Assembly (NCBI GenBank): GCA_023511915.1
Contig: JAIMAN010000011.1
Location: 1-57,400 of the forward strand
DNA from: Armatimonadota bacterium
Lineage (GTDB): Bacteria > Armatimonadota > Fimbriimonadia > Fimbriimonadales > GBS-DC
DNA length: 57,400 nt
Direction of reading: 5' to 3'
The translations under genes were made by a program, and so were the position numbers. Of the stretch, positions 49,082-57,134 are shown one piece after another (position 1 is the first letter of the stretch; the number at the start of each line of letters is the position of its first letter). The notes under the pieces are model-generated. The model made no database searches. It saw only the letters and a list, made by a program, of their open reading frames with translations, and was not told where the DNA came from.

Positions 49082-50053
49082 ATGGAGAAACTCACTCGGC
49101 GCGAGGCGCTGAAAGGAATCGGCGCGGCGACTTTGGGCACGGCGGCATGGCTGACACTGCGCAGCGCAGGCGACGCCTCGCCCAACCCGCAACGCAAGCG
49201 CGTGCTGCGCCTCGCGCACCTGACCGATATCCATGTCGCGCCCGAAGGCGTCTCGGTGCGCGGGCTGCTGGACTGCCTCAAGACCGTCCACGACATGCCC
49301 GACCGCCCCCAGCTGATCCTCAACGGCGGCGACTGCGTCTCGGATGTGTTCGCCCAGAACGAGGAGCGCGCCAAAGTGCTGTTTGACCTGTGGATGCGCA
49401 TCGTCAAGGAGCGCAGCGAAATCCCCATCCGTCACTGCATCGGCAACCACGATGTGTGGGGCTGGGACAAATCGCGCAGCGGCTGCACGGGCGACGAGCC
49501 CAAGTTCGGCAAAAAGTGGGTGATGGAACTCTACGAGCTGGAGAAACCCTACTACAGCTTCGAACAGGCAGGCTGGAAGTTTATCGTGCTGGACGGCACT
49601 TTCCCGCACGGCAACGGCTACAAGGCACGGCTGGATAACGAGCAGTTCGAGTGGCTCAAGGCGGAGCTGCAGCGCACGCCCGCCACGACCCCCGTGCTGG
49701 TGCTGTCGCATATGCCCATCGTCTCCGCCTGCGCGCTGTTCGACGGCGACAACGAAAAATCGGGCGACTGGGTGGTTCCGGGCGCGTGGGTGCATATTGA
49801 CGCGCGGCGCATCGTGGAGCTGTTCTACCAACACAAAAATGTGAAGCTGTGCCTGAGTGGGCACATCCACCTGTTTGACCGCGTGGTCTACAACGGCGTG
49901 ACCTACATCTGCAACGGGGCGGTCAGCGGCGGGTGGTGGCGTGGCAACTATCACCAGACGCCGCCAGGCTGGGGCTTGGTGGATCTCTACGACGACGGCT
50001 CGTTCGAACACGAGTATCGTAGCTACCCGTTCCCTGTCCCGACAAGCGGTTAG
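49082..50053 (+). CDS. Tat-exported calcineurin-like metallophosphoesterase
   Basis: A twin-arginine signal (LTRREALKGIGAATLGTAAW) leads into a calcineurin-like phosphoesterase. The metal motifs are LTDIHV (D-x-H), NGGDCVSD (GDxx), IGNHDVWG (GNHD), VLSHMPI and LSGHIHLFD (GHxH), all in order. The 323 residues fit exported phosphodiesterases. GGAGG lies about 6 nt before the ATG at 49082, so the in-frame ATG at 49070 is rejected. Its substrate (nucleotide, phospholipid or other) is unknown. Confidence 0.88.
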   Translation: MEKLTRREALKGIGAATLGTAAWLTLRSAGDASPNPQRKRVLRLAHLTDIHVAPEGVSVRGLLDCLKTVHDMPDRPQLILNGGDCVSDVFAQNEERAKVLFDLWMRIVKERSEIPIRHCIGNHDVWGWDKSRSGCTGDEPKFGKKWVMELYELEKPYYSFEQAGWKFIVLDGTFPHGNGYKARLDNEQFEWLKAELQRTPATTPVLVLSHMPIVSACALFDGDNEKSGDWVVPGAWVHIDARRIVELFYQHKNVKLCLSGHIHLFDRVVYNGVTYICNGAVSGGWWRGNYHQTPPGWGLVDLYDDGSFEHEYRSYPFPVPTSG

Positions 50054-50090
50054 GTAAGCTTCGCGCGCCTGTCCGCCGACAATAGCCTTT

Positions 50091-51398
50091 GTGGACTGGC
50101 AGGCGGCGAAGGACGCGGTGCGTGCGGTAGACCCCGTGCGCATCCACGGGCGCGTGGTCGGCGCGGTCGGGCTGCTCATCGAATCGCAGGGACCGCCCGC
50201 GAAGCTCGGCGAAATCTGCCTGATAGAGCGCGGCAGGCACGAGCCGCCGCTGCAGGTGGAGGTGGTCGGCTTCCGCAACGGGCGCACGCTGCTGACCCCG
50301 CTGGGCGAACTGACGGGCGTCGCGCCGGGCAGCGAGGTCATCCCGACGCGCCAGACTGCCTCGGTGGGCGTGTCGGACGCGCTGCTGGGGCGCGTGCTGG
50401 ACGGGCTGGGCGACCCCATCGACGGCAAGCCCGCCCCACCGATTGACCGCCGCTATCCACTGCTCGCCGAAGCGCCCCCTGCGCTGGAACGCCCCCCGCT
50501 GCGCACGCCCCTGCCGCTCGGCGTGCGCGCCATCGACGCCCTGCTCACCTGCGCCTATGGACAGCGCGTCGGCATCTTCGCGGGCAGCGGCGTCGGCAAA
50601 AGCACGCTGATGGGCATGATCGCCCGCAACACCACCGCCGAAGTGAATGTGATTGCACTGATTGGCGAGCGCGGACGCGAAGTGCGCGAGTTCATCGAGG
50701 ACAGCCTCGGCGAGCAAGGGCTGCAACGCTCCGTGCTGGTGGTCGCCACCTCCGACCAGCCCGCGATTGTGCGCCAGAAAGCCGCCTTCACCGCCACCGC
50801 GATTGCCGAATACTTCCGCGATCAGGGCAAGCAGGTGCTGCTAATGATGGACTCGCTGACGCGCTTGGCGATGGCGCAGCGCGAGATCGGGCTGTCGGCA
50901 GGCGAGCCGCCCGCCGCGCGCGGCTACACCCCCTCCGTGTTCGCCCTGATGCCCCGACTGCTGGAACGCGCGGGCAACAGCGCACACGGCAGCATCACCG
51001 CGCTCTACACCGTGCTGGTGGACGGCGACGACCTGAACGACCCCATCGCCGACACCGCCCGCGCGATTCTGGACGGACACATCGTGCTGTCGCGTGCGCT
51101 CACCCAGCAGGGGCACTACCCGCCGATCGATGTGCTGGCGAGCCTCTCGCGCGTGATGCCCAACATCGTCGCGTCCGAACACCTCAACTCCGCCAACCGC
51201 CTGCGCCAACTGCTCGCCGCCTACCGCGACGCCGAAGACCTGATTGCGATTGGCGCGTACCAGCAGGGCGCGAACCCGCTGGTAGACCGCGCCGTCGCCC
51301 GCATGGACGCCATCCGCCAGTTCCTGCGCCAATCCCGCGACGAACAGCCCACCTTTGAAGAGACGCTGCAGGGACTGCATGCGCTGGTAGGAGATTAG
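50091..51398 (+). CDS. fliI: Flagellar/type III secretion export ATPase (FliI-family)
   Basis: Homologous to the F1-ATPase beta subunit. Walker A AGSGVGKST is at residues 164-172 and Walker B lies at VLLMMDSLTRLAMAQREIG. The FliI/YscN-specific GEPPAARGYTPSVFALMPRLLERAG and ALYTVLVDGDDLNDPIADTARAILDGHI follow. At 435 aa it is complete. It powers delivery of export substrates at the flagellar or injectisome base. The start is a GTG with a weak GACAAT box 7 nt upstream. No fliH, fliJ or fliG is nearby, so the gene stands alone in this window. Confidence 0.92.
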   Translation: MDWQAAKDAVRAVDPVRIHGRVVGAVGLLIESQGPPAKLGEICLIERGRHEPPLQVEVVGFRNGRTLLTPLGELTGVAPGSEVIPTRQTASVGVSDALLGRVLDGLGDPIDGKPAPPIDRRYPLLAEAPPALERPPLRTPLPLGVRAIDALLTCAYGQRVGIFAGSGVGKSTLMGMIARNTTAEVNVIALIGERGREVREFIEDSLGEQGLQRSVLVVATSDQPAIVRQKAAFTATAIAEYFRDQGKQVLLMMDSLTRLAMAQREIGLSAGEPPAARGYTPSVFALMPRLLERAGNSAHGSITALYTVLVDGDDLNDPIADTARAILDGHIVLSRALTQQGHYPPIDVLASLSRVMPNIVASEHLNSANRLRQLLAAYRDAEDLIAIGAYQQGANPLVDRAVARMDAIRQFLRQSRDEQPTFEETLQGLHALVGD

Positions 51399-51436
51399 AA
51401 GCAACGAACTCTCACCCGCTTGCAGACGGGCAGACT

Positions 51437-51495
51437 TTTGGAGTGCGGAAGCGCAGCTTCCGCGCTTGCTGAAGCTGACGCTTCAGCACTCCAAA
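51437..51495. repeat. Nested palindromic repeat (GGAGTGC family)
   Basis: TTTGGAGTGC and GCACTCCAAA form the outer arms. Inside are two perfect hairpins, GCGGAAGC-GCA-GCTTCCGC and TGCTGAAGC-TGAC-GCTTCAGCA. The overall plan (one outer arm pair, two inner hairpins) is the same as in the Mur-gene elements but the sequence is unrelated. Confidence 0.75.
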
Positions 51496-51510
51496 CAGGT
51501 CAGCGCGCGG

Positions 51511-51552
51511 CTCCCCTCGCCCATACTGTGGGAGAGGGGCTGGGAGTGAGGG
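51511..51552. repeat. CTCCCCTCGCCC...GGGAGAGGGG hairpin repeat
   Basis: CCCCTC/GAGGGG and CCCA/TGGG form a two-part stem followed by CTGGGAGTGAGGG. Very similar short hairpin repeats are scattered in many bacterial genomes. It lies between fliI and the Uma2 gene and could also act as their shared terminator. Confidence 0.6.
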
Positions 51553-51559
51553 CACACGC

Positions 51560-52174
51560 TCAGACAATAAACAACCGCCCCACCCGCACCGTGCGATTCG
51601 GTCGCTCCAGCGGGGCAATCGTGTCGCTTGGCTGCAGCAGCTTGCGCACGCGATAGGTGTAGCCGAACGCCGAATTGGGCGACTCGATTGGCTCGCGATA
51701 GACTTCCAATTGCCGATGCTCCAAGTCAACAATCCAGTATTCGGGGATGCCCGCCTTGGCGTACAGGCTGGTCTTCACCGTGCGGTCATAGGGCAGGCTG
51801 CTGTGCGCGACCTCAATCACCAGCACGGCATAGGCGGGGTGGGCGTGTTTGTAATCCGCAGGCTTGCCCTTCACGACAGCAAGGTCGGGCATAGGCTCAC
51901 TCTCGCCCAGCGCGAGAGGGCTTTGCTCCCGTACATGGTAACCCTTACCGAACAATCGTTGTATACGCTCACGCAGTTCCGTCGTTTGTGCCACATGTTC
52001 GGGACCTATCGGAACCATCGTTACAATCTCCCCTTCAATCAGCTCCGTGCGTTCGTCTTCGCGCAGGATGCCCACTTCTGCCATGCGGTAATACTCCTCG
52101 CGCGTGAATTTGCGTCGCGGCAGGGTCGCCGCTACCGACTCAGACGCTTTCCCCACAAGCACTTCTGCAGTCAT
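51560..52174 (-). CDS. Uma2-family (DUF820) putative endonuclease
   Basis: The PD-(D/E)XK fold of Uma2 proteins is evident. FTREEYYRMAEVGILREDERTELIEGEIV provides the E, MPDLAVVKG the D, and VLVIEVAHSS the ExA/K position; IPEYWIVDLEHRQLEVYR is the family C-terminal motif. Such genes are abundant, often in many copies, in cyanobacteria, Chloroflexi and similar bacteria, with no established role. I chose the ATG at 52174, 8 nt after TATAGT (leaderless layout). It sits beside a repeat mosaic. Confidence 0.85.
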   Translation of the reverse strand: MTAEVLVGKASESVAATLPRRKFTREEYYRMAEVGILREDERTELIEGEIVTMVPIGPEHVAQTTELRERIQRLFGKGYHVREQSPLALGESEPMPDLAVVKGKPADYKHAHPAYAVLVIEVAHSSLPYDRTVKTSLYAKAGIPEYWIVDLEHRQLEVYREPIESPNSAFGYTYRVRKLLQPSDTIAPLERPNRTVRVGRLFIV

Positions 52175-52182
52175 CACGCGAG

Positions 52183-52188
52183 ACTATA
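52183..52188 (-). promoter_or_regulatory. TATAGT box 8 nt before the Uma2 gene
   Basis: Minus-strand GGGGTATAGT is followed by 8 bases and the ATG at 52174, with no ribosome site. This is the same leaderless layout as glcF. Confidence 0.4.
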
Positions 52189-52235
52189 CCCCAACCCGAC
52201 AGGAGTCCGCCCCTGCCCCGCGAATCTCGCTCCCG

Positions 52236-53048
52236 ATGACCCTCGCCTTGCGTGGGCTAACGATGGCGCTGCTGCTGGCGCTGGCGGCGATTACCTTCAC
52301 GCCGCTGGTGTGGCTGCTTGCCGCCGCGCTCAAAGCGCCCGAAGACCTCTTCTCCTACACCTTCTTCTCGCCCAACCCCAGCCTGAAAAACTTCTACGAC
52401 CTGTTCACGCAGGTGGACTTTCTGCGCTTCGTCGCCAACAGCGTGTTCGTCGCGTGCGCGGGGGTGGTGATTCAGCTCTTCTTCTCGTCGCTGGCGGGCT
52501 TCGCGCTCGCCAAGTACGAGTTTCGCGGCAAGCGGGCGATTACGCTGCTGATGCTGGCAACGCTGCTGATTCCTGGGCAGGTAACGCTCGCGCCGACCTA
52601 CGAGCTGATTTACCGATTGGGACTGGTGGACACCTACGCGGGGCTGCTGATCCCAGGCGCGGTGAGCGTGTTCGGCATCTTCCTGTTCCGACAAGCGATG
52701 CTGAGCGTGCCGACGGAGCTGATTCACGCCGCGCGCATCGACGGCTGCTCCGAGTTCCAGATTTACTGGCAGGTGGTGATTCCGACCGTGCGCCCGATGA
52801 TTGGCGCGTTCGTGCTGATTGCGTTCATGGGGCAGTGGAACTCGTTTTTGTGGCCGCAGATTATCCTGCACAGCGCGGAGCGGTTCACCCTGCCGATTGC
52901 GCTGACGCAGATGGTGGGCATCTATCAGCAGCAGTACGGGATGCTTATGGCGGGCACGCTGCTGAGCATCCTGCCCGTGATGGCGCTGTTTTTGTACCTG
53001 CAGCGCGAGTTCGTGGCGGGCTTGACCGCAGGCGCGGTGAAGGGCTGA
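52236..53048 (+). CDS. Carbohydrate ABC transporter permease (MalG/UgpE type)
   Basis: Six membrane helices and the MalFG EAA loop (HAARIDGCSEFQIYWQVVIPTVRP) identify an inner-membrane permease for sugars or polyols. The N-terminal ~15 residues and LTMALLLALAAITFTPLVWLLAAALK are typical. At 270 residues it is of normal length. No partner permease, binding protein or ATPase lies beside it on the same strand, so the rest of the transporter must be elsewhere. The ATG at 52236 has no clear Shine-Dalgarno; an AGGAG lies 30 nt upstream. Confidence 0.9.
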   Translation: MTLALRGLTMALLLALAAITFTPLVWLLAAALKAPEDLFSYTFFSPNPSLKNFYDLFTQVDFLRFVANSVFVACAGVVIQLFFSSLAGFALAKYEFRGKRAITLLMLATLLIPGQVTLAPTYELIYRLGLVDTYAGLLIPGAVSVFGIFLFRQAMLSVPTELIHAARIDGCSEFQIYWQVVIPTVRPMIGAFVLIAFMGQWNSFLWPQIILHSAERFTLPIALTQMVGIYQQQYGMLMAGTLLSILPVMALFLYLQREFVAGLTAGAVKG

Positions 53049-53057
53049 AGGGGCAGC

Positions 53058-53972
53058 TCACCCCACCACGCCGCGTATTGCCCCCACCGATTCAAAACCG
53101 TGCGCCGTGAGGTAGTCGCGCAGCCCCTGCACGATTTCGGTCGCCAGCGTCGGCTGCACATAGTTCGCCGTGCCGACCTGTATCGCGTGCGCGCCCAGCA
53201 GGATGAACTCGATGGCGTCCTCCACGCTGCTGATGCCCCCGACGCCAATCAGGGGCGTGTCGGGCAAGGCGTGACGCACGCGCCAGAGGTGATACTGCGC
53301 AATGGGCTTGATCGCGGGTCCCGACAGCCCGCCGACCTTGCTCGCGAGGCGAAACTGGCGCGTGCTGGGGTCAACCGCAACGCCCAGTAGGGTGTTGATG
53401 AGGCACACGATGTCCGCGCCCGCGTCGACGGCCGCCTGTGCCGAAGGCGTGATGTCGCCCGCGTTCGGCGAGAGCTTGGCGATCAGCGGCAGGTCGGTCG
53501 TCTGGCGCACAGCGGCGACCACCTGCGCCGTCAGGTCGGGCTGCACGCCGAACTCCATGCCCCCACGCGCTTGGTTGGGACACGAGAGGTTCAACTCCAG
53601 CGCGGCGACGCCCCCCGCGCGGGCAAGTTTCGCCGCGACCTGCACATACTCATCGACGGTCTCCCCCGCAACGCTGGCAATGACCGTTGCGCCCGTTTCA
53701 CGCAGGCGCGGCAGCGTCTCCACCAGAAACGCATCGACGCCGTCGTTCTGCAGCCCGATGGCGTTCAGCATCCCTGCGGGCGTTTCCGCCACGCGCGGGG
53801 GCGGGTTGCCCATACGCGGCGCGAGCGTTAGGCTCTTGGTCACCACCGCGCCGAGTTGCGCCAAATCCACCCAGTCGCGATACTCCAGCCCGTAGCCGAA
53901 AGTGCCCGCCGCGACCATGACAGGGTTGCGCAAGTGCAACTTTCCAAGCGAAACTTGCACATCAGGCGTCAT
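53058..53972 (-). CDS. pyrD: Dihydroorotate dehydrogenase, catalytic subunit (class 1B)
   Basis: Oxidises dihydroorotate to orotate in pyrimidine synthesis. GLQNDGVDAF, ALELNLSCPNQARGG (with the catalytic Cys of class 1), LIAKLSPNAGDIT, INTLLGVAVDP, GGLSGPAIKPIAQ and IGVGGISSVEDAIEF are the FMN-binding and catalytic motifs. The ATG at 53972 overlaps the pyrK stop by 4 bases; the track's 20 extra residues are rejected. A PyrK partner supports the NAD-linked class 1B assignment. Confidence 0.95.
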   Translation of the reverse strand: MTPDVQVSLGKLHLRNPVMVAAGTFGYGLEYRDWVDLAQLGAVVTKSLTLAPRMGNPPPRVAETPAGMLNAIGLQNDGVDAFLVETLPRLRETGATVIASVAGETVDEYVQVAAKLARAGGVAALELNLSCPNQARGGMEFGVQPDLTAQVVAAVRQTTDLPLIAKLSPNAGDITPSAQAAVDAGADIVCLINTLLGVAVDPSTRQFRLASKVGGLSGPAIKPIAQYHLWRVRHALPDTPLIGVGGISSVEDAIEFILLGAHAIQVGTANYVQPTLATEIVQGLRDYLTAHGFESVGAIRGVVG

Positions 53973-54772
53973 TCCCAGACCACCTCCTCGGCGCGGAACA
54001 CGGGACCTTCGGTGCAGGCGCGTTTGTACCACACGCCGCCGTCAGGCGTAGCGACCTTGACGGCACAGCCCAAGCAGACACCCGTTCCACAGGGCATCGG
54101 CGCGTCCAGCGATACCTGGCACGGCACGCCACGCTCGATGCAAATTTGCGCCACAACCCTGAGCATCCGATTCGGACCGCAGGCGTACACTGCCGAGGGG
54201 ATAGGCTCCTGGAGGGCGTCCTGAAGCAGGTCGGTCACATACCCTCGATAGCCCTGCGAGCCGTCGTCGGTGGCGATGCGCACTTCCGCGCCCAGCGCGC
54301 GGAACTCGTCCAGCCCAACCAGCAGGTCGCGCCGTCGTGCGCCCGCCAGAATCAGCAGTTGCTCGCCTGCCTGCAGGGTGGGCGCAAGGCGCGACGCGAA
54401 AAAGCACAGCGGCGGCGCGCCCACCCCGCCCGCCGCCAAAATATGCCGCCGCGCCGTGCGCACAGGCACAAAGTAGCTTCCCAGCGGTCCCAGCGTCTGC
54501 ACCGTAGTGCCAATCGGCTTGAGCGAGAGCAGCTCGGTGAACGCGCTCTGTACCGAGTAGAACACGCTGAATACGCCCTTGTCGGGGTTGGCGCGCAGGA
54601 TGCTGTAGGGGCGTCGCCACAGGGGTGCGTGGGTACGCATCGGGCGCAGCATCACAAACTGCCCCGGCGTCGCCCGCTCGGCAATCGGCGGCGCGTGCAG
54701 GATCAGCTCATATTGGTTCGTGGCGCGTTGGCGATGCTCCACCACCACCGCAGGCAGCTCGTAGCGCGTCAT
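53969..54772 (-). CDS. pyrK: Dihydroorotate dehydrogenase electron-transfer subunit
   Basis: An FAD and NAD domain protein passing electrons from PyrD to NAD. PLWRRPYSILRA is the FAD motif, ILAAGGVGAPPLCFFASRL the NAD region, and CGTGVCLGCAVKV...YKRAC holds the four 2Fe-2S cysteines near the C-terminus. 267 residues is normal. I chose the ATG at 54772; the track start at 54781 is a TTG. A perfect 18-bp palindrome lies directly before the ATG. Confidence 0.94.
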   Translation of the reverse strand: MTRYELPAVVVEHRQRATNQYELILHAPPIAERATPGQFVMLRPMRTHAPLWRRPYSILRANPDKGVFSVFYSVQSAFTELLSLKPIGTTVQTLGPLGSYFVPVRTARRHILAAGGVGAPPLCFFASRLAPTLQAGEQLLILAGARRRDLLVGLDEFRALGAEVRIATDDGSQGYRGYVTDLLQDALQEPIPSAVYACGPNRMLRVVAQICIERGVPCQVSLDAPMPCGTGVCLGCAVKVATPDGGVWYKRACTEGPVFRAEEVVWE

Positions 54773-54790
54773 CAGGTACAAGTGTACCTG
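54773..54790. promoter_or_regulatory. 18-bp palindrome at the pyrK start
   Basis: CAGGTACA-AG-TGTACCTG is a perfect 8-bp inverted repeat that fills the space between the carbonic anhydrase stop and the pyrK ATG and contains the only AGG that could serve as a ribosome site. It could be an operator or an RNA hairpin that hides the ribosome site. Confidence 0.45.
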
Positions 54791-55543
54791 CTAATGCCCC
54801 GAATGCGACGCCTCCTTCGCCGACTTCTCGGCGTGCGCGTCCCCCTCTATGCCTTCGGGCAGCTTCAGCCACTCGACCTTCCCCTCGCGTAGGTGGTACA
54901 CCCCGCCTGCGAACTGCACCTTGCCCGCCTCGTACTGCTTGCGCACGATTTCGCTGCGCTCCAAGATGACCCGAATCGTATAGCGCACATTCTCCTGCGT
55001 CACGCGCTCAATCAGCGCGTCACCCTTGAGGTGGGGGTGTGTGTGGCGCAGTTGTCGAATCACAGGCTCAATATGCCTGACCAGATGCGGCAAGTGCCCC
55101 TCTAACGACTGCCCATCGACCGCCGCCTTGACCGCCCCGCAGTGCGTGTGCCCCAGCACCACAATCAGTGGCGCCTTGAGGTGTTCCACCGCGTACTCAA
55201 TCGAGGCGAGGTTCTCCGCGTTGACGATATTGCCCCCCACGCGCACGACGAACAGGTCGCCCAGCCCCTGATTGAAGATAATCTCAGGCGGCACGCGCGA
55301 GTCGGAGCAGGCAACGACCACCGCGAACGGGTGCTGCCCTTCGGTCTCCAGCGTGTAGCGGGTCATCTCGTCCACTTTGGGCGTCTGCAGCGCGCCCTTC
55401 GCGAACTGCTCGTTGCCGTACTTGAGCTTGCCCAGCGGGTCAGACGGGATGGGTTTCGGCGTAGGCGCGAGCATCCGCCCCGCGATTACCCCAATCCCCG
55501 CCGCGATTAGCCCAACCGCCAACGCCTTCACCAACGGTTTCAT
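54791..55543 (-). CDS. Beta-carbonic anhydrase with N-terminal membrane anchor or signal
   Basis: Interconverts CO2 and bicarbonate. The zinc ligands are C79 and D81 (ACSDSRVPPE), H132 and C135 (GHTHCGAVK); RVGGNIVNAENLASIEYAVEHL is the family motif. A hydrophobic N-terminus (LVKALAVGLIAAGIGVIAG) precedes the enzyme, so it is exported or anchored. At 250 residues it is slightly longer than cytosolic forms. It precedes pyrK-pyrD on the same strand with 18 nt between. I chose the ATG at 55543 at the start of the anchor. Confidence 0.9.
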   Translation of the reverse strand: MKPLVKALAVGLIAAGIGVIAGRMLAPTPKPIPSDPLGKLKYGNEQFAKGALQTPKVDEMTRYTLETEGQHPFAVVVACSDSRVPPEIIFNQGLGDLFVVRVGGNIVNAENLASIEYAVEHLKAPLIVVLGHTHCGAVKAAVDGQSLEGHLPHLVRHIEPVIRQLRHTHPHLKGDALIERVTQENVRYTIRVILERSEIVRKQYEAGKVQFAGGVYHLREGKVEWLKLPEGIEGDAHAEKSAKEASHSGH

Positions 55544-55579
55544 CGCATGGGGGATTCTTCCACACCTCGCCCCGTGTGC

Positions 55580-55585
55580 CATAAT
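55580..55585 (+). promoter_or_regulatory. CATAAT box 8 nt before the ABC ATPase gene
   Basis: TGTGCCATAAT is followed by ATTGCCGT and the ATG at 55594, again without a ribosome site. TGTGC before the box could act as an extended -10 element. Confidence 0.4.
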
Positions 55586-55593
55586 ATTGCCGT

Positions 55594-56604
55594 ATGCCAG
55601 CGATTGTTGTGGAGCGACTGTCCAAAACCTACTTCACTTACAAACGCCCGCCGGGGGTCTGGAGCGCGGTCAAGAGCCTGTTTCGGCGCGAGCGGCACGA
55701 GATACAAGCCGTGCGCGACATTTCGTTCACCATCGAAGAAGGCGAGCTGGTCGGCTTTCTGGGACCCAACGGTGCGGGCAAGACCACCACGCTGAAGATG
55801 CTGTCGGGCATCATCTTCCCGACATCGGGTGCGGCGCGCGTGCTGGGCTATGTGCCATGGGAGCGACACGCCGAAATGCAACGCCAAATCGCGCTGGTGA
55901 TGGGGCAAAAGATGCAGCTCTGGTGGGACTTGCCGCCCTACGAGTCGTACCTGCTGCTCAAGGCGCTTTACGAAGTGCCCGACGATGCATTCGAAAAGCG
56001 CGTCCACGAGCTGGCGGAGATGCTGGAGATTCGGCATGTGTTGCACACACAGGTGCGGCGGCTATCGCTGGGCGAGCGGATGAAGTGCGAGTTGCTGGCG
56101 GCGCTGTTGCATCGCCCGCGTGTGCTGTTTCTGGACGAGCCGACGATTGGGCTGGATGTCGTCTCCCAAAAGCGCATCCGCGAGTTCCTGCGCGAGTATA
56201 ACCAGCGCGAGCGCACCACAATCCTGCTCACCAGCCACTACATGCAGGATGTGCAGGAGCTGGCACAGCGCGTGCTGATTATCCATCACGGGCAGCTGAT
56301 CTTCGACGACACGCTCCGCGCACTGGTGGAGCGGTACAGCCCCTCCAAAGCGTTGCACCTGCGCTTGGAGCAGCCCGCCGACGCCGAGACGCTGAGCCGT
56401 TTCGGGCGCATCGTGCGGATGGACGGGCTGGAGGCGGTGCTGGAGGTGCCCCGCGAGCTGGTCAGCCGTGTCGCCAGCGAGATCCTGCAATCGCTGCCCG
56501 TGTACGACATCACTATCGAGGAGGTGGACATCGACGAGATTATCCGCGACATCTTCGCGGGCAAGCGCGAGGCGGGCGCGCTGGTGAACACCGCGGGCAG
56601 TTAG
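55594..56604 (+). CDS. ABC-2 type transporter ATP-binding protein (COG4586-like)
   Basis: Walker A GPNGAGKTT is at residues 57-65, the signature is RLSLGERMKCELLAALLHRP, and Walker B is RVLFLDEPTIGLD. The short insertion after the first strand (YKRPPGVWSAVKSLFRRE) and the GERMKCE signature fit the uncharacterised COG4586 exporters. A ~90-residue C-terminal domain follows. The two permease genes normally found downstream are absent; the next gene converges and overlaps by 4 bases. Confidence 0.9.
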   Translation: MPAIVVERLSKTYFTYKRPPGVWSAVKSLFRRERHEIQAVRDISFTIEEGELVGFLGPNGAGKTTTLKMLSGIIFPTSGAARVLGYVPWERHAEMQRQIALVMGQKMQLWWDLPPYESYLLLKALYEVPDDAFEKRVHELAEMLEIRHVLHTQVRRLSLGERMKCELLAALLHRPRVLFLDEPTIGLDVVSQKRIREFLREYNQRERTTILLTSHYMQDVQELAQRVLIIHHGQLIFDDTLRALVERYSPSKALHLRLEQPADAETLSRFGRIVRMDGLEAVLEVPRELVSRVASEILQSLPVYDITIEEVDIDEIIRDIFAGKREAGALVNTAGS

Positions 56605-57128
56605 GCGGACACGCTCTCCAACCACTGGCTTAGCTCGCGGGCGAAGTCGCGAAAGGTTTTGGGCGCGCGTCGCGCGTACTGCGCCACACGGTCTAAATCC
56701 ACCGCCATATACTCGTGAACCAGCACATTCCGAAAGCCGCCTGCGCCGCGCAGTCGCCTGTAAAGCGTTGCCGAGATGACCTTGTGCGCCTGCAGCGCTG
56801 CAAGCGAGGCTTCGTATCTGTCGGGCAGCGTCCCAAAATGGCGCGTTAAGATATGCTGCGCTGCTTGCAGGATGAATGAGATGCCCGCCAGGCGATCCGT
56901 GCCCAGCCACAGCGACAGGTCGGCGTACAGCGCGGGGAACGAGTAGCCCGCATCGGGCAACACCGCAAGGTCGATGTCGGTTGCGCGGTCGCAATCGTCC
57001 AGTGCGGAACCGAACAGGTACGCCAGCTGCACAGGATGCCGCGCCAGCAACTCAGGCACACACGCCAGCCGCTGGCGGATGTCCGCAGGCAGCGGAGGCA
57101 GGTGGGCATACTTCTCGCGCACTGCCAT
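56601..57128 (-). CDS. Single-chain MNT-HEPN protein (MntA-HepT-like fusion)
   Basis: Residues ~1-65 are a nucleotidyltransferase half: AYLFGSALDDCDRATDIDLAVL with G40-S41 and D51-x-D53. From ~75 the chain becomes a HEPN helical domain (GISFILQAAQHILTRHFG) ending in the ribonuclease motif R133-x4-H138-x-Y140 (RNVLVHEY). In HepT-MntA systems the MNT protein modifies the Tyr of this motif and silences the HEPN RNase; here both are in one 175-residue chain, shorter than the two parts combined. The ATG at 57128 has TATACT 6 nt upstream. Confidence 0.75.
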   Translation of the reverse strand: MAVREKYAHLPPLPADIRQRLACVPELLARHPVQLAYLFGSALDDCDRATDIDLAVLPDAGYSFPALYADLSLWLGTDRLAGISFILQAAQHILTRHFGTLPDRYEASLAALQAHKVISATLYRRLRGAGGFRNVLVHEYMAVDLDRVAQYARRAPKTFRDFARELSQWLESVSA

Positions 57129-57134
57129 AATCGC

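Noticed and set aside
48656-50428. 590-aa minus-strand ORF
   Set aside because: Only its last 94 codons (the small membrane protein) look real; the rest is antisense to the phosphoesterase and fliI.
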